From assembly GCA_002347285.1 (NCBI GenBank), contig DDXW01000048.1:1-64000 (forward strand): DNA of 64,000 nucleotides, given 5' to 3'. A program made the translations under genes and the position numbers. Within the stretch, counting starts at the first letter, position 1, and every line of letters starts with the position of its first letter. The DNA comes from Rhodocyclaceae bacterium UBA2250 (GTDB lineage Bacteria; Pseudomonadota; Gammaproteobacteria; Burkholderiales; Rhodocyclaceae). The notes under the pieces are model-generated. The model did no database searches. It was not told the origin of the DNA and worked only from the letters and a program-made list of their open reading frames with translations. Below, piece after piece: positions 1 to 7,988 of the stretch.

Positions 1-1143
1 CAGCGCGATCACCGGCACCTGCAGTTCCTTGGCGAGCGCCTTGATCGAGCGCGAGATCTCGGAAATCTCCGTGGCGCGGTTCTCGTTGTCCTTCACCGAA
101 CTCATCAGCTGCAGGTAGTCGATGACGATCAGGCCAAGGCCGCCGAACTGGCGATGCAGTCGGCGCGCGCGCGCGCGCAGGTCGGACGCGTTGATGGCGC
201 CGGTTTCGTCGATGTGGATCGGCGCCTCGTGGAGCTTGCCAAGGGCCACCGACATTTTCTCCCAGTCTTCGTCGGACAGCTTGCCGGTGCGGATGCGGGT
301 CTGATCGAGCCGCCCCGCCGAGGAGAGGAAGCGCATCGCCAGCTGCGGACCCGACATTTCCAGGCTGAAAATCGCCACCGGCTGCCTCAGCTCCATGCCG
401 ACGTGCTCGGCGATGTTGAGCGCGAAGGCGGTCTTGCCCATCGACGGGCGGCCGGCGACGACGATCATGTCGCCCGGCTGCAGGCCGGACGTCATGCGGT
501 CGAGGTCGTGGAAGCCGGTCGCCAGGCCGGTGATGTCGGAAGGGTTCTCCCGGTTGTAGAGCTTCTCGATACGGTCGACGACGTCGCCGAGCAGCGGCGT
601 GATCGCCTGGAAGCCCTGGCCGGTGCGGTTGCCCGCCTCGGCGATCTCGAACACCTTCTGCTCGGCATGGTCGAGCAACAACTTGACGTCGCGGCCGGCC
701 GGATTCAGGGCGGCGGCGGCGATCTCGTCGCCGACGGTGACCAGCTTGCGCAGCACGGCACGCTCATGCACGATCTCGGCATAGCGGCGGATGTTGGCGG
801 CCGAAGGCGTGGCGTTGGCGATCTCGCCGAGATAGGCGAGGCCGCCGGTCTGCTCCGCCTGGTTGGCATGCTCGATCGATTCGTAGACGGTCACCACGTC
901 GGCCGGCCGGCCGGTCTCGATCAGCTTGCGGATGTGGGCGAAGATGCGCCGATGGTCGTCACGATAGAAATCGCTTTCGCTGACGATGTCGGCAATGCGA
1001 TCCCACGCGGAATTGTCGAGCAGCAGGCCGCCGATCAGCGACTGCTCGGCCTCGATCGAATGGGGCGGCAGCTTGAGGGCCGCTACCTGCGGATCCGCTA
1101 CTGCTGCCTGCATGTAGGCTTGCACCGATTGCGACTGGGCCAT
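1..1143 (-). CDS. dnaB: Replicative DNA helicase DnaB (C-terminus outside window)
   Basis: Hexameric 5'-3' helicase that unwinds the replication fork and works with primase DnaG. The first 381 residues are visible; the gene runs off the left edge. The N-terminal DnaB domain covers roughly residues 25-130, then a linker, then the RecA-like core with Walker A GRPSMGKTAF at about 231-240 and the Walker B stretch ending LIVIDYLQLM. The ATG at 1141-1143 starts MAQSQSVQAY. It lies downstream of rplI on the same strand, separated by about 180 bases that contain a terminator, so it probably has its own promoter there. Nothing looks damaged in the visible part. Confidence 0.97.
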   Translation of the reverse strand, partial: MAQSQSVQAYMQAAVADPQVAALKLPPHSIEAEQSLIGGLLLDNSAWDRIADIVSESDFYRDDHRRIFAHIRKLIETGRPADVVTVYESIEHANQAEQTGGLAYLGEIANATPSAANIRRYAEIVHERAVLRKLVTVGDEIAAAALNPAGRDVKLLLDHAEQKVFEIAEAGNRTGQGFQAITPLLGDVVDRIEKLYNRENPSDITGLATGFHDLDRMTSGLQPGDMIVVAGRPSMGKTAFALNIAEHVGMELRQPVAIFSLEMSGPQLAMRFLSSAGRLDQTRIRTGKLSDEDWEKMSVALGKLHEAPIHIDETGAINASDLRARARRLHRQFGGLGLIVIDYLQLMSSVKDNENRATEISEISRSIKALAKELQVPVIAL

Positions 1144-1280
1144 GTTCTGTTTTTCCTCCAAGCGCGCGAGTCTACTCGCGACGGAGACAACTGGGGAGTG
1201 GATAAGCTGTGGAATTGCGGTGGAAATAATGTGGAAAGCCTGTGCATGCCGTGCATCGCAAGCTGCCGGCGGGTAAACGC

Positions 1281-1309
1281 AAAAGGGCTGCCTGAGCGGC
1301 AGCCCTTTT
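1281..1309 (-). terminator. Rho-independent terminator after rplI
   Basis: A perfect 12-bp inverted repeat (AAAAGGGCTGCC / GGCAGCCCTTTT) with the 5-base loop TGAGC lies 16 bases beyond the rplI stop. Read on the minus strand, the stem ends in CCCTTTTG, a short U tract. It should end the rpsF-priB-rpsR-rplI transcript before dnaB. Confidence 0.8.
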
Positions 1310-1324
1310 GCCGGCAACTGCGGC

Positions 1325-1774
1325 TTACTGTTCGCCGACGACGGCAACCGTCACGTTCGCCACCACATCGGCATGCGGGGAAACCTCGAGCACGACCTCG
1401 CCGATGGTCTTGAGCAGGCCATCCGGCATGCGCACGGCGCTCTTCTCGACCGCGACGCCTTGGGCGGTCAGCGCTTCGGCAACGTCCGCGGGGCTCACCG
1501 AGCCGAACAGGCGGCCATCGACGCCGGCCTTGCGGACGATCTCGACGCGCAGGCCCTCCAGCTTGGCGGCCACGGCCTGCGCGGCAGCCAGCTTCTCGGC
1601 GGCGATCTTCTCGAGTTCGGCGCGCCGCGCCTCGAACACCTTCATGTTCTCGGCGGTGGCGCGCTTGGCGAAGCCCTTGGGGATCAGGTAATTGCGGGCA
1701 TAGCCTTCCTTGACCTTGACGACATCGCCGAGGTTGCCGAGGTTGACCACCTTGTCCATCAGAATCACTTGCAT
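1325..1774 (-). CDS. rplI: 50S ribosomal protein L9
   Basis: Large-subunit protein that binds 23S rRNA near the L1 stalk. 149 residues, the usual length. The conserved N-terminal domain reads MQVILMDKVVNLGNLGDVV with the signature GYARNYLIPKGFA, followed by the long connecting helix and the C-terminal domain. Last gene of the rpsF-priB-rpsR-rplI operon, 15 bases after rpsR, and followed by a strong hairpin terminator. Confidence 0.98.
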   Translation of the reverse strand: MQVILMDKVVNLGNLGDVVKVKEGYARNYLIPKGFAKRATAENMKVFEARRAELEKIAAEKLAAAQAVAAKLEGLRVEIVRKAGVDGRLFGSVSPADVAEALTAQGVAVEKSAVRMPDGLLKTIGEVVLEVSPHADVVANVTVAVVGEQ

Positions 1775-1789
1775 GGTTCGACTCCTCGC

Positions 1790-2062
1790 TTATTGATGCA
1801 GGTCGGTGTAGGGCAGGAGCGCCAGGAAGCGCGCGCGCTTGATGGCGGTGGACAGCTGGCGCTGGTAGCGGCTCTTGGTGCCGGTGATGCGCGCGGGCAT
1901 CACCTTGCCGTTTTCGGTGATGAAGTCCTTCAGCAGTTCCACGTCCTTGTAGTCGACGTAGGGAATCTTCTCCGCGGAGAAGCGGCAGAACTTGCGCCGC
2001 TTGAACAGGTTGCGGCTCTTGTTGCGATCGTCCTTCTTTTTGGTGCTGGGCTTGAAAGCCAT
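1790..2062 (-). CDS. rpsR: 30S ribosomal protein S18
   Basis: Small-subunit protein that pairs with S6 on the platform of the 30S particle. 90 residues, slightly longer than the E. coli protein because of a lysine-rich N-terminus. The family core is clear: RRKFCRFSAEKIPYVDYKD, then LLKDFITENGK and the basic GTKSRYQRQLSTAIKRAR segment. It follows priB after 13 bases, with a purine-rich ribosome binding site in the gap. Confidence 0.98.
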   Translation of the reverse strand: MAFKPSTKKKDDRNKSRNLFKRRKFCRFSAEKIPYVDYKDVELLKDFITENGKVMPARITGTKSRYQRQLSTAIKRARFLALLPYTDLHQ

Positions 2063-2075
2063 TTCAAAATCCCTT

Positions 2076-2417
2076 TCAGAAATTTTCTGCGAATTCGATG
2101 TTGGTCACGTGCAGCACGGGCGTCTTCTGCTTGAGGCTGCGGGCGGCGAGAAAACCGCTGACTGCGAGCCCGCTGCCGGGTGTGGCCTCTTTGAGCAGCA
2201 GCGCGGTCAAACCGAGCGTCACGCAGGCGACCTCGCACTCGATGCGGCGCGGCGTGCCGGCTTCGACCTGCTCCGACGCATGGGCAATCCGGAATTCGAT
2301 GGCCGGGATGCCCGCCGGGGTGTAGCGCAGGTTGCCGCGCTCGAGTAGCCTGCCCGCCAGTTCGGTGCGATTCGCCGGCTGGCCGCCGGCTGCCGCAGCT
2401 TCAGGCTCAGGCGGCAG
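2076..2417 (-). CDS. priB: Primosomal replication protein N, PriB (apparent CTG start)
   Basis: Single-stranded DNA binding OB-fold protein of the PriA restart primosome. The frame ending at 2076 reads NRTELAGRLLERGNLRYTP and continues AGIPAIEFRIAHASEQVEAG, the betaproteobacterial PriB pattern, and lies in the expected place between rpsF and rpsR. No ATG, GTG or TTG occurs in frame between the upstream stop (2454-2456) and the conserved residues. The only near-cognate codon is CTG at 2415-2417, six bases after a strong Shine-Dalgarno GAGGAGG inside the end of rpsF. That start would give 113 residues with an Ala/Pro-rich N-terminal extension and overlap rpsF by 11 bases. Identity is secure; the start is inferred. 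A sequence error is the main alternative. Confidence 0.85.
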   Translation of the reverse strand: MPPEPEAAAAGGQPANRTELAGRLLERGNLRYTPAGIPAIEFRIAHASEQVEAGTPRRIECEVACVTLGLTALLLKEATPGSGLAVSGFLAARSLKQKTPVLHVTNIEFAENF

Positions 2418-2787
2418 CGGCTGCCTCCTCGGCCGGCTTGACTTCGCCCTGCGTCAGCGAGCGCGACTTCTCTTCCTTCATCATCGGCGACGGCGCGGTC
2501 TCGGCCTTGTCCATCTTGACGGTCAGATGACGCAGGACGGCATCGTTGAACTTGAAGGCATTTTCGAGCTCGGCGAGGGTTTCGCCGTCGCACTCGATGT
2601 TCATCAGCACGTAATGCGCCTTGTGCACCTTCTGGATCGGGTAGGCCAGCTGGCGGCGGCCCCAGTCCTCGAGACGGTGGGTGGCGCCGTTGCGGCTGGT
2701 GACGAGCGTCTTGTAGCGCTCGATCATCGCCGGCACCTGGTCGGACTGGTCCGGATGAACGATGAAAACGATTTCGTAATGTCGCAT
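2407..2787 (-). CDS. rpsF: 30S ribosomal protein S6
   Basis: Small-subunit protein and partner of S18. 126 residues. Begins MRHYEIVFIVHPDQSDQV and carries the conserved GRRQLAYPIQK and HYVLMNIE segments; the C-terminal tail is acidic and Ala-rich (ends EEAAAAA), as is common in this family. First gene of the minus-strand operon and divergent from the HDOD gene, so the 171-base gap to 2958 must hold the operon promoter; no convincing hexamer pair was assigned there. The DNA coding for the EE in its tail doubles as the Shine-Dalgarno of priB. Confidence 0.97.
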   Translation of the reverse strand: MRHYEIVFIVHPDQSDQVPAMIERYKTLVTSRNGATHRLEDWGRRQLAYPIQKVHKAHYVLMNIECDGETLAELENAFKFNDAVLRHLTVKMDKAETAPSPMMKEEKSRSLTQGEVKPAEEAAAAA

Positions 2788-2958
2788 GAACTCTCCTTCT
2801 GGTTCAGGTTGAGCCCCCCCGCATGCGGTTCGGGTGGGGCAAGGATTGTGAAGCCCGCCATTCTAGCCATCTGCCGGCAAAAGTTCAAGCCGGGCTCGCC
2901 CGGGGAAAGCAGGCTTATCCACCGCAGTTCCGCCACCGATTTTCGCCATAATGCGCAA

Positions 2959-3813
2959 ATGGACGATGACGCGTCTTCCCTCGATCTCGACGGCTGGGTC
3001 GCCTTTTTCAGTCGGGCGAACATTCCCGTGCTGCGCCATACGGTGCATGAGCTGGCGAACCTGCGGGCAAGCGCCGGCCAGTGCAACGCCCGCACGATCT
3101 CGTCCGCGATCCTCCACGATCCATTGATGACGCTGCGCGTGCTGGCCTATATCGAAGCCCGGCGCAGCAAGAGCAGGCAGACCGACATCACCACGATCGA
3201 ACGGGCGCTGATGATGATCGGCATGGATCCCTTCTTCAACGACTTTCAGACCCTGCCGCTCGTCGAGGACCATCTCAGGGGCCATCCGCGCGCGCTGCTC
3301 GGTCTGCTCAAAGTGGTCGCGCGCGCGCGCAAGGCCATGCATTGGGCGCGCGAGTGGGCGATCTACCGCCATGATCTGGACGTCGACGAAATCTGCGTCG
3401 CCACCCTGCTCTACGATTTCGCCGAGATCCTGATGTGGTGCTTCGCGCCAGGCCTGGCGGTGCTCGTGGCCGATCGGCAGAACGCCGACCGGTCGCTGCG
3501 CTCGGTCGCCGTGCAAGCGGAAGTTTTCGGCGCCCCGCTCTATCAGATCAAGCAGGCTCTCGCCCAGGAGTGGCACCTGCCGCAGCTGTTGATAACGCTG
3601 ATGGATCAAGTGCATGCCGAGCACCCGCGCGTGCGCAACGTCAAGCTCGCCGTCGATCTGGCGCGCCACTCCGCCCATGGCTGGGACGATCCCGCGCTCC
3701 CGGACGACTTCAAGGCCATCGAAGACCTGCTGCACCTCAGTCACGACGCGCTCATGCACCGGCTCGGCCTGGACCTGATCTACGCGGCCGCTCCTGCCGA
3801 CCGGCGCGACTAG
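2959..3813 (+). CDS. HDOD-domain protein
   Basis: 284-residue stand-alone HDOD protein, a degenerate relative of HD phosphohydrolases found in bacterial signalling. The helical domain spans roughly residues 15-210, with the family-like segments ANIPVLRHTVHELANLRA, ISSAILHDPLMTLRVL and DEICVATLLYDFAEILMW. No receiver, GGDEF or EAL domain is attached and no catalytic HD pair is obvious, so a regulatory or scaffolding role is likely. The chosen ATG gives MDDDASSLDL; upstream codons in this frame lie in the divergent promoter region. It converges with the next gene and overlaps it by four bases at the stop codons. Specific partners cannot be told from sequence. Confidence 0.85.
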   Translation: MDDDASSLDLDGWVAFFSRANIPVLRHTVHELANLRASAGQCNARTISSAILHDPLMTLRVLAYIEARRSKSRQTDITTIERALMMIGMDPFFNDFQTLPLVEDHLRGHPRALLGLLKVVARARKAMHWAREWAIYRHDLDVDEICVATLLYDFAEILMWCFAPGLAVLVADRQNADRSLRSVAVQAEVFGAPLYQIKQALAQEWHLPQLLITLMDQVHAEHPRVRNVKLAVDLARHSAHGWDDPALPDDFKAIEDLLHLSHDALMHRLGLDLIYAAAPADRRD

Positions 3814-3998
3814 CCGCAATAGCGGAGATTCATCTGCTCCAGCAGCAACCCCGGCTGGCCATAAGCGAAGAACAGCGCGACGACCACCGCGCCGAGCAGC
3901 ACGCCGAGCAGAACCCAGCCGACCGTCCGCGCGAGGCCGTCGCTCCGCACTGAATGTTCTGTCCGGTCTGCCGAAGTATTGGCTCTGTTGTCTGACAT
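3810..3998 (-). CDS. Small single-pass membrane protein
   Basis: 62 residues, function unknown. A hydrophilic N-terminus of about 25 residues precedes one transmembrane helix (TVGWVLLGVLLGAVVVALFF), followed by a short tail. The start codon overlaps the -35 element of the tRNA-Arg promoter on the other strand, and the stop overlaps that of the convergent HDOD gene. The clear helix and the tight packing between neighbours support a real gene, but no family is recognised with confidence. Confidence 0.65.
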   Translation of the reverse strand: MSDNRANTSADRTEHSVRSDGLARTVGWVLLGVLLGAVVVALFFAYGQPGLLLEQMNLRYCG

Positions 3999-4019
3999 GT
4001 CGCGTCCAGCCGGTAGAAT
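3992..4019 (+). promoter_or_regulatory. Sigma-70 promoter of tRNA-Arg
   Basis: CTGACA, a 16-base spacer, then TAGAAT. The -10 box ends nine bases before the mature tRNA 5' end. The -35 box overlaps the start codon of the divergent small membrane protein gene. Confidence 0.55.
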
Positions 4020-4028
4020 AGCGGCCTC

Positions 4029-4104
4029 GCCCTTGTAGCTCAGTGGATAGAGCGACCGCCTCCTAAGCGGTAGGTCACAGGTTCGATTCCTGTCTTGGGC
4101 GCCA
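4029..4104 (+). tRNA. tRNA-Arg (anticodon CCU) with mismatched acceptor stem
   Basis: 76 bases including an encoded CCA. D stem GCTC/GAGC, anticodon stem ACCGC/GCGGT around loop CTCCTAA, T arm ACAGG-TTCGATT-CCTGT. The anticodon CCT reads AGG codons. The acceptor strands are GCCCTTG and CTTGGGC, which leaves two adjacent U-U oppositions at pairs 5-68 and 6-67; the expected 3' strand would be CAAGGGC. All other stems are intact. Confidence 0.93.
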
Positions 4105-4107
4105 TCG

Positions 4108-4545
4108 TTACTTGATGCGCGTCAGATGCCCGCTGCGCCGCACTGGAGACTCTTCTCCAGCAGATTCCTCAGCGGCGGTGGCTGGCGCCTGCGCCGCCTC
4201 GTCAGCGCCGGGTTCCACCGACTCCGCATCGCTCGCTGTCGTCGAGACCTCGAACGCCATCCCTTGTCCGTTTTCGCGCGCATAGATCGCGGCCACCATC
4301 GCCACCGGCACGACGACCGGGAAGGAAGCCCCATTGAAGCGCGTATGGAACGAGATCTCGTCGTTGCCCATCACCAGTTGATGAGTAGCCTCGTGGCTGA
4401 TGTTGAGCACGATCTGGCCGTCGCGGACGAATTCGCGCGGCACCTGGGTCCGGTCATCGACTTGGACGGCCAGGTAGGGAGTGAAACCGGCATCCGCGCA
4501 CCACTCGTAGATGGCGCGGATCAGATAGGGTTTAGTGGAGTCCAT
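4108..4545 (-). CDS. sspB: ClpXP protease specificity-enhancing factor SspB
   Basis: Adaptor that delivers ssrA-tagged and other substrates to ClpXP. 145 residues. The substrate-binding domain fills about residues 1-105 (begins MDSTKPYLIRAIYEWCAD, with the family segment GQIVLNISHEAT and FNGASFPVVVPVAMVAAIYARENGQGM). A flexible acidic Ala/Glu linker follows, then a short basic tail (SGHLTRIK) that resembles the ClpX-docking motif. Sits 32 bases after sspA, as in most beta- and gammaproteobacteria. Confidence 0.96.
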   Translation of the reverse strand: MDSTKPYLIRAIYEWCADAGFTPYLAVQVDDRTQVPREFVRDGQIVLNISHEATHQLVMGNDEISFHTRFNGASFPVVVPVAMVAAIYARENGQGMAFEVSTTASDAESVEPGADEAAQAPATAAEESAGEESPVRRSGHLTRIK

Positions 4546-4577
4546 GATGCGGCATCATGGTGGTGCACCGCCGGATA

Positions 4578-5174
4578 TCAGCGGCGCATCACCTTTTCGG
4601 AGGGTGTCAGGGCGTCGATGAATCCTTGCCGCGAGAAGATCCGCTCGGCGAACTTCATCACCGGCGCAGCCGACTTCGGCAATTCGATGCCATAGTGGTC
4701 GAGACGCCACAGCAAGGGCGCGATCGCGACATCGAGCATCGAAAAATCGTCGCCGAGCAGGAATTTCTGCTTGGCGAACAGCGGAGTCAGCTCGACCAGG
4801 CGGTCGCGGATGTGGGCGCGCGACTTGTCGGCCGCCTTCAGGTTGCGCTCGAGGATATCGATGTGGCTGAACAACTCGTGCTCCATCGTGTGCAGCAGCT
4901 GGCGCGCCTTGGCGCGCGTCTGCGGATCGGGCGGCATCAACTGCGGATGCGGGAAGCGCTCGTCGATGTACTCGTTGATGATGTTCGATTCATAAAGCAC
5001 GAGGTCGCGATCGACCAGCACCGGCACGCGGTTGTAGGGATTGATGACGGCGATGTCTTCCGGCTTGTTGAAGAGATCGACGTCGATCACCTGGAAATCC
5101 ATCTGCTTTTCGTACAGCACGATGCGGCAGCGGTGGCTGAACGGACAGGTGGTGCCCGAGTAAAGGTTCATCAT
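4578..5174 (-). CDS. sspA: Stringent starvation protein A (glutathione S-transferase fold)
   Basis: RNA polymerase-associated regulator with a GST fold. 198 residues from the start MMNLYSGTTCPFSHRC; a farther upstream in-frame ATG would add 25 residues unlike the family. The thioredoxin-like half contains CPFSHRCRIVLYEK and NPYNRVPVLVDRDLVLYESNIINEYIDE; the helical half ends with the FLLGDDFSMLDVAIAPLLWRL segment. The two ATG codons at 5169-5174 are adjacent; either could start. Downstream of the petABC genes and upstream of sspB, the usual betaproteobacterial order. Confidence 0.95.
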   Translation of the reverse strand: MMNLYSGTTCPFSHRCRIVLYEKQMDFQVIDVDLFNKPEDIAVINPYNRVPVLVDRDLVLYESNIINEYIDERFPHPQLMPPDPQTRAKARQLLHTMEHELFSHIDILERNLKAADKSRAHIRDRLVELTPLFAKQKFLLGDDFSMLDVAIAPLLWRLDHYGIELPKSAAPVMKFAERIFSRQGFIDALTPSEKVMRR

Positions 5175-5276
5175 GGCGCTGGTTCCCCACGAATAATCGG
5201 AGTCCCGCACCACACGCCGGACGGGTGGATTCATATCTCGATGCCCCATGGCTGGATAGTCAAATTGATTGATCGA

Positions 5277-5990
5277 TTAGTGAATGTCTTTCCAGTACTC
5301 GCGCTTGAGCGCGTACGAGAAGACGAACAGAACCGCGAGGAAGATCAGCACGATGACGCCGAGTTGCTTGCGGAAATTGGCCACCGGCTCGCCCATGTAG
5401 GCGAGGAAGCCGACCAGGTCGGCGACCATCGCGTCGTACTCCTCGGGCTTCATCAAGCCGGGTCTGGCCAATGTCAGCTTGTGGCCGGCCCCCATCACCT
5501 GCTCGCCCTGCAGCTCCCACAGCACATGCGGCATCCCGACGTTGGCGAACACCGTGTTGTTCCAGCCGGTCGGCCGCGCGTCGTCGCGGTAGAAGCCGCG
5601 CAGATAGGTGTAGAGCCAGTCCGGTCCGGAGCCGAACTCCGAGGCGCGCGCACGAGCGATCACCGTCAGATCGGGCGGCGCGGTGCCGAACCACTGTTTC
5701 GCCTCGGCTCGCCGCATGGCGATGGTCATCAGGTCACCCACCTTGTCCGCGGTGAACAGCAGGTTGTCCTTGATCTGCTGCTCGGTCAGGCCGATGTCCT
5801 GCAGACGGTTGTAGCGCATGTAGGAGGCCGAATGGCAGTTCAGGCAGTAGTTGATGAACACTTTCGCGCCATTCTGCAGCGCCGGCAGGTCGCGCGAACG
5901 GTCTGGCGCCTTGTCGAGATGCAGCACCTCGCCCGCGGCAAACGCCAACAGCGGGACGCACAGGAAGACAATCAGCAGCTTTTTCATCAT
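5277..5990 (-). CDS. petC: Cytochrome c1 of the bc1 complex
   Basis: Membrane-anchored c-type cytochrome that accepts electrons from the Rieske protein. About 237 residues. A signal peptide (MMKKLLIVFLCVPLLAFA) is followed by the mature protein; the haem c motif is CLNCH in NYCLNCHSASYMRYNRL, the likely axial Met lies in the later GMPHVLW segment, and a C-terminal helix (LGVIVLIFLAVLFVFSYALK) anchors it. The start overlaps the petB stop (ATGATGA), so the two are translationally coupled; the ATG at 5987 is an equal alternative. Confidence 0.96.
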   Translation of the reverse strand: MMKKLLIVFLCVPLLAFAAGEVLHLDKAPDRSRDLPALQNGAKVFINYCLNCHSASYMRYNRLQDIGLTEQQIKDNLLFTADKVGDLMTIAMRRAEAKQWFGTAPPDLTVIARARASEFGSGPDWLYTYLRGFYRDDARPTGWNNTVFANVGMPHVLWELQGEQVMGAGHKLTLARPGLMKPEEYDAMVADLVGFLAYMGEPVANFRKQLGVIVLIFLAVLFVFSYALKREYWKDIH

Positions 5991-7285
5991 CCCGTGACCC
6001 TTTCCGGTTCGGATTTGCATTTGTCAATCGAGGTATAGATCGGCATCAGCAGGAAGAAGAGGAAATAAATGACGGTGCAGATCTGCGACACGACGGTGCG
6101 GCCGGGCGTCGGAGCCAGCATGCCGAGGTAGCCGAGGATGAAGAAGGCGACGATGAAGATCGCCAGCGCTCCCTTGTAGAGCGGGCCGCGGTAGCGAATC
6201 GATTTCACCGGGCTGCGGTCGAGCCAGGGCAGGAAGAACAGCACCATCACGCCCAGGCCCATGAAGATCACTCCCCACAACTTGGCATCGATCCAGAAGA
6301 AGTTCACCGTGTTGGCGCGCAGGATCGAGTAGAAGGGCGTGAAATACCAGACCGGCGCGATGTGCGGCGGCGTCACCATCGGATCGGCGGGAAAGAAGTT
6401 GTTGAACTCCAGGAAGTAGCCGCCACCCTCGGGCATGAAGAACACGATGATTGAGAAGGCCGTCAGGAACACCACGACGCCGACGATGTCCTTCACCGTG
6501 TAGTACGGATGGAAGGGAATACCGTCGAGCGGCACGCCGTTGGCATCCTTCTTCTTCTTGATCTCGATGCCGTCCGGGTTGTTCGAGCCGACCTCGTGCA
6601 GCGCCATGATGTGCGCCGCGATCAGCCCGACGAGCACCAGCGGCACGGCGATGACGTGCAGCGAGAACATGCGGTTCAGCGTGGCATCGCCGATCACGTA
6701 ATCACCGCGAATCCAGGTCGCCAGATCGTTGCCGATCAGCGGGATGGCAGAAAAGAGGCTCAAGATCACCTGCGCACCCCAGTAGGACATCTGCCCCCAC
6801 GGCAGCAGGTAACCCATGAAGGCTTCCGCCATCAGCGCCAGATAGATCAGCACCCCGAAGATCCAGACCAGTTCGCGCGGCTTGCGGTAGGAGCCGTAGA
6901 GCAAGCCGCGGAACATGTGCAGATAGACGACGATGAAGAAGGCGGAGGCGCCGGTCGAATGGAAGTAGCGGATCAGCCAGCCCCACGGCACGTCGCGCAT
7001 GATGTACTCGACGCTGGCGAAGGCGACCGGGACGCCGGAAGCGTTCAGCGAGGCATCCGGCTTGTAGTGCATCACCAGGAAAATGCCGGTGACGATCTGG
7101 ATGACCAGCACCAGCAGCGCCAGGGAGCCGAAGAAATACCAGAAGTTGAAGTTCTTCGGCGCGTAGTACTTCGCCAGATGATCGTTCCATAACGACATCA
7201 GCGGGAAACGGGCGTCGACCCATTCGAGCAGGTTGCCGGCAGTCGTCCCGTCGGACTTGTATTTTTCAGCGCTGGAAGCACCCAT
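5987..7285 (-). CDS. petB: Cytochrome b of the bc1 complex
   Basis: Eight-helix di-haem quinol oxidase subunit. 432 residues with a 30-residue hydrophilic N-terminus. Helix segments include FNFWYFFGSLALLVLVIQIV, the haem-ligand region RYFHSTGASAFFIVVYLHMF, MGYLLPWGQMSYWGAQVI at the Qo site and SLHVIAVPLVLVGLIAAHI. The Qo loop reads HIAPVWYFTPFYSILRA, i.e. PVWY where most complexes have PEWY. A lysine-rich insert (EIKKKKDANG) lies before the fourth helix pair. Middle gene of petABC, three bases after petA and overlapping petC. Confidence 0.97.
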   Translation of the reverse strand: MGASSAEKYKSDGTTAGNLLEWVDARFPLMSLWNDHLAKYYAPKNFNFWYFFGSLALLVLVIQIVTGIFLVMHYKPDASLNASGVPVAFASVEYIMRDVPWGWLIRYFHSTGASAFFIVVYLHMFRGLLYGSYRKPRELVWIFGVLIYLALMAEAFMGYLLPWGQMSYWGAQVILSLFSAIPLIGNDLATWIRGDYVIGDATLNRMFSLHVIAVPLVLVGLIAAHIMALHEVGSNNPDGIEIKKKKDANGVPLDGIPFHPYYTVKDIVGVVVFLTAFSIIVFFMPEGGGYFLEFNNFFPADPMVTPPHIAPVWYFTPFYSILRANTVNFFWIDAKLWGVIFMGLGVMVLFFLPWLDRSPVKSIRYRGPLYKGALAIFIVAFFILGYLGMLAPTPGRTVVSQICTVIYFLFFLLMPIYTSIDKCKSEPERVTG

Positions 7286-7288
7286 CGC

Positions 7289-7885
7289 CTAGGCTCCCTT
7301 CTTGTCTTCGCCGATCAGAATCCTGGCGTCGGACAGGTAATAGTGCGGCGGGATTTCCAGATTGTCCGGTGCCGGCTTGTTCTTGAAGACACGCCCGGCG
7401 AGGTCGAAAGTCGAACCATGGCAGGGGCAGAGGAAGCCGCCCTGCCAGTCGGCATCGATGCCCGACTCGGCGCCGGTCTTGAACTTCTCGGTCGGCGAGC
7501 AGCCCAGATGGGTGCAAATGCCGATGGCGACGAGATACTCGGGCTTGATCGAGCGATGCTCGTTTTTTGTGTATACCGGCTGCATCGGCCGATCCGATTG
7601 CGGATCGGCCACCTTGTCGGCGACCTTGGTCAGACCCTCGAGCATTTCCTTGCTGCGGTGAATGATCCACACCGGTTTGCCGCGCCATTCGACGGTCATC
7701 ATCTCCCCGGGGGCGAGCTTGCTGATATCGACCTCGACGGGAGCGCCAGCGGATTTTGCCCGCTCGGAAGGGGCGAAGGAGCTGACAAACGGTATGGCGG
7801 CGGCAACGCCCGCCACACCCCCGGCAACGGACGTCGCCACCAGCAAACGTCGCCTGCCGCAATCAACTTTATCGTCACAACTCAT
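7289..7885 (-). CDS. petA: Rieske iron-sulfur protein of the bc1 complex
   Basis: [2Fe-2S] subunit that carries electrons from quinol to cytochrome c1. 198 residues. The N-terminus has a twin-arginine-type signal anchor (CGRRRLLVATSVAGGVAGVA). The cluster-binding boxes are CTHLGC and CPCHGSTFD, with Cys and His ligands all present. First gene of the petABC operon; the start is well placed after an AT-rich leader with a plausible promoter. Confidence 0.97.
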   Translation of the reverse strand: MSCDDKVDCGRRRLLVATSVAGGVAGVAAAIPFVSSFAPSERAKSAGAPVEVDISKLAPGEMMTVEWRGKPVWIIHRSKEMLEGLTKVADKVADPQSDRPMQPVYTKNEHRSIKPEYLVAIGICTHLGCSPTEKFKTGAESGIDADWQGGFLCPCHGSTFDLAGRVFKNKPAPDNLEIPPHYYLSDARILIGEDKKGA

Positions 7886-7930
7886 GGTGGTTTCCTGAAG
7901 GGTAAGTAAGCCCGTACCTAAAGCCTGCGG

Positions 7931-7959
7931 ATTGTACTCAAGTAAGCAAGCGAGTTAAA
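7931..7959 (-). promoter_or_regulatory. Putative promoter of petABC
   Basis: On the minus strand TTTAAC, 17 bases, TACAAT, in an AT-rich patch about 45 bases before the petA ATG. The -10 box is good, the -35 weak (three of six). It is the only AT-rich stretch in the recR-petA gap. Confidence 0.4.
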
Positions 7960-7988
7960 GAAATAATTAACCAACTACATGTTTTTAC

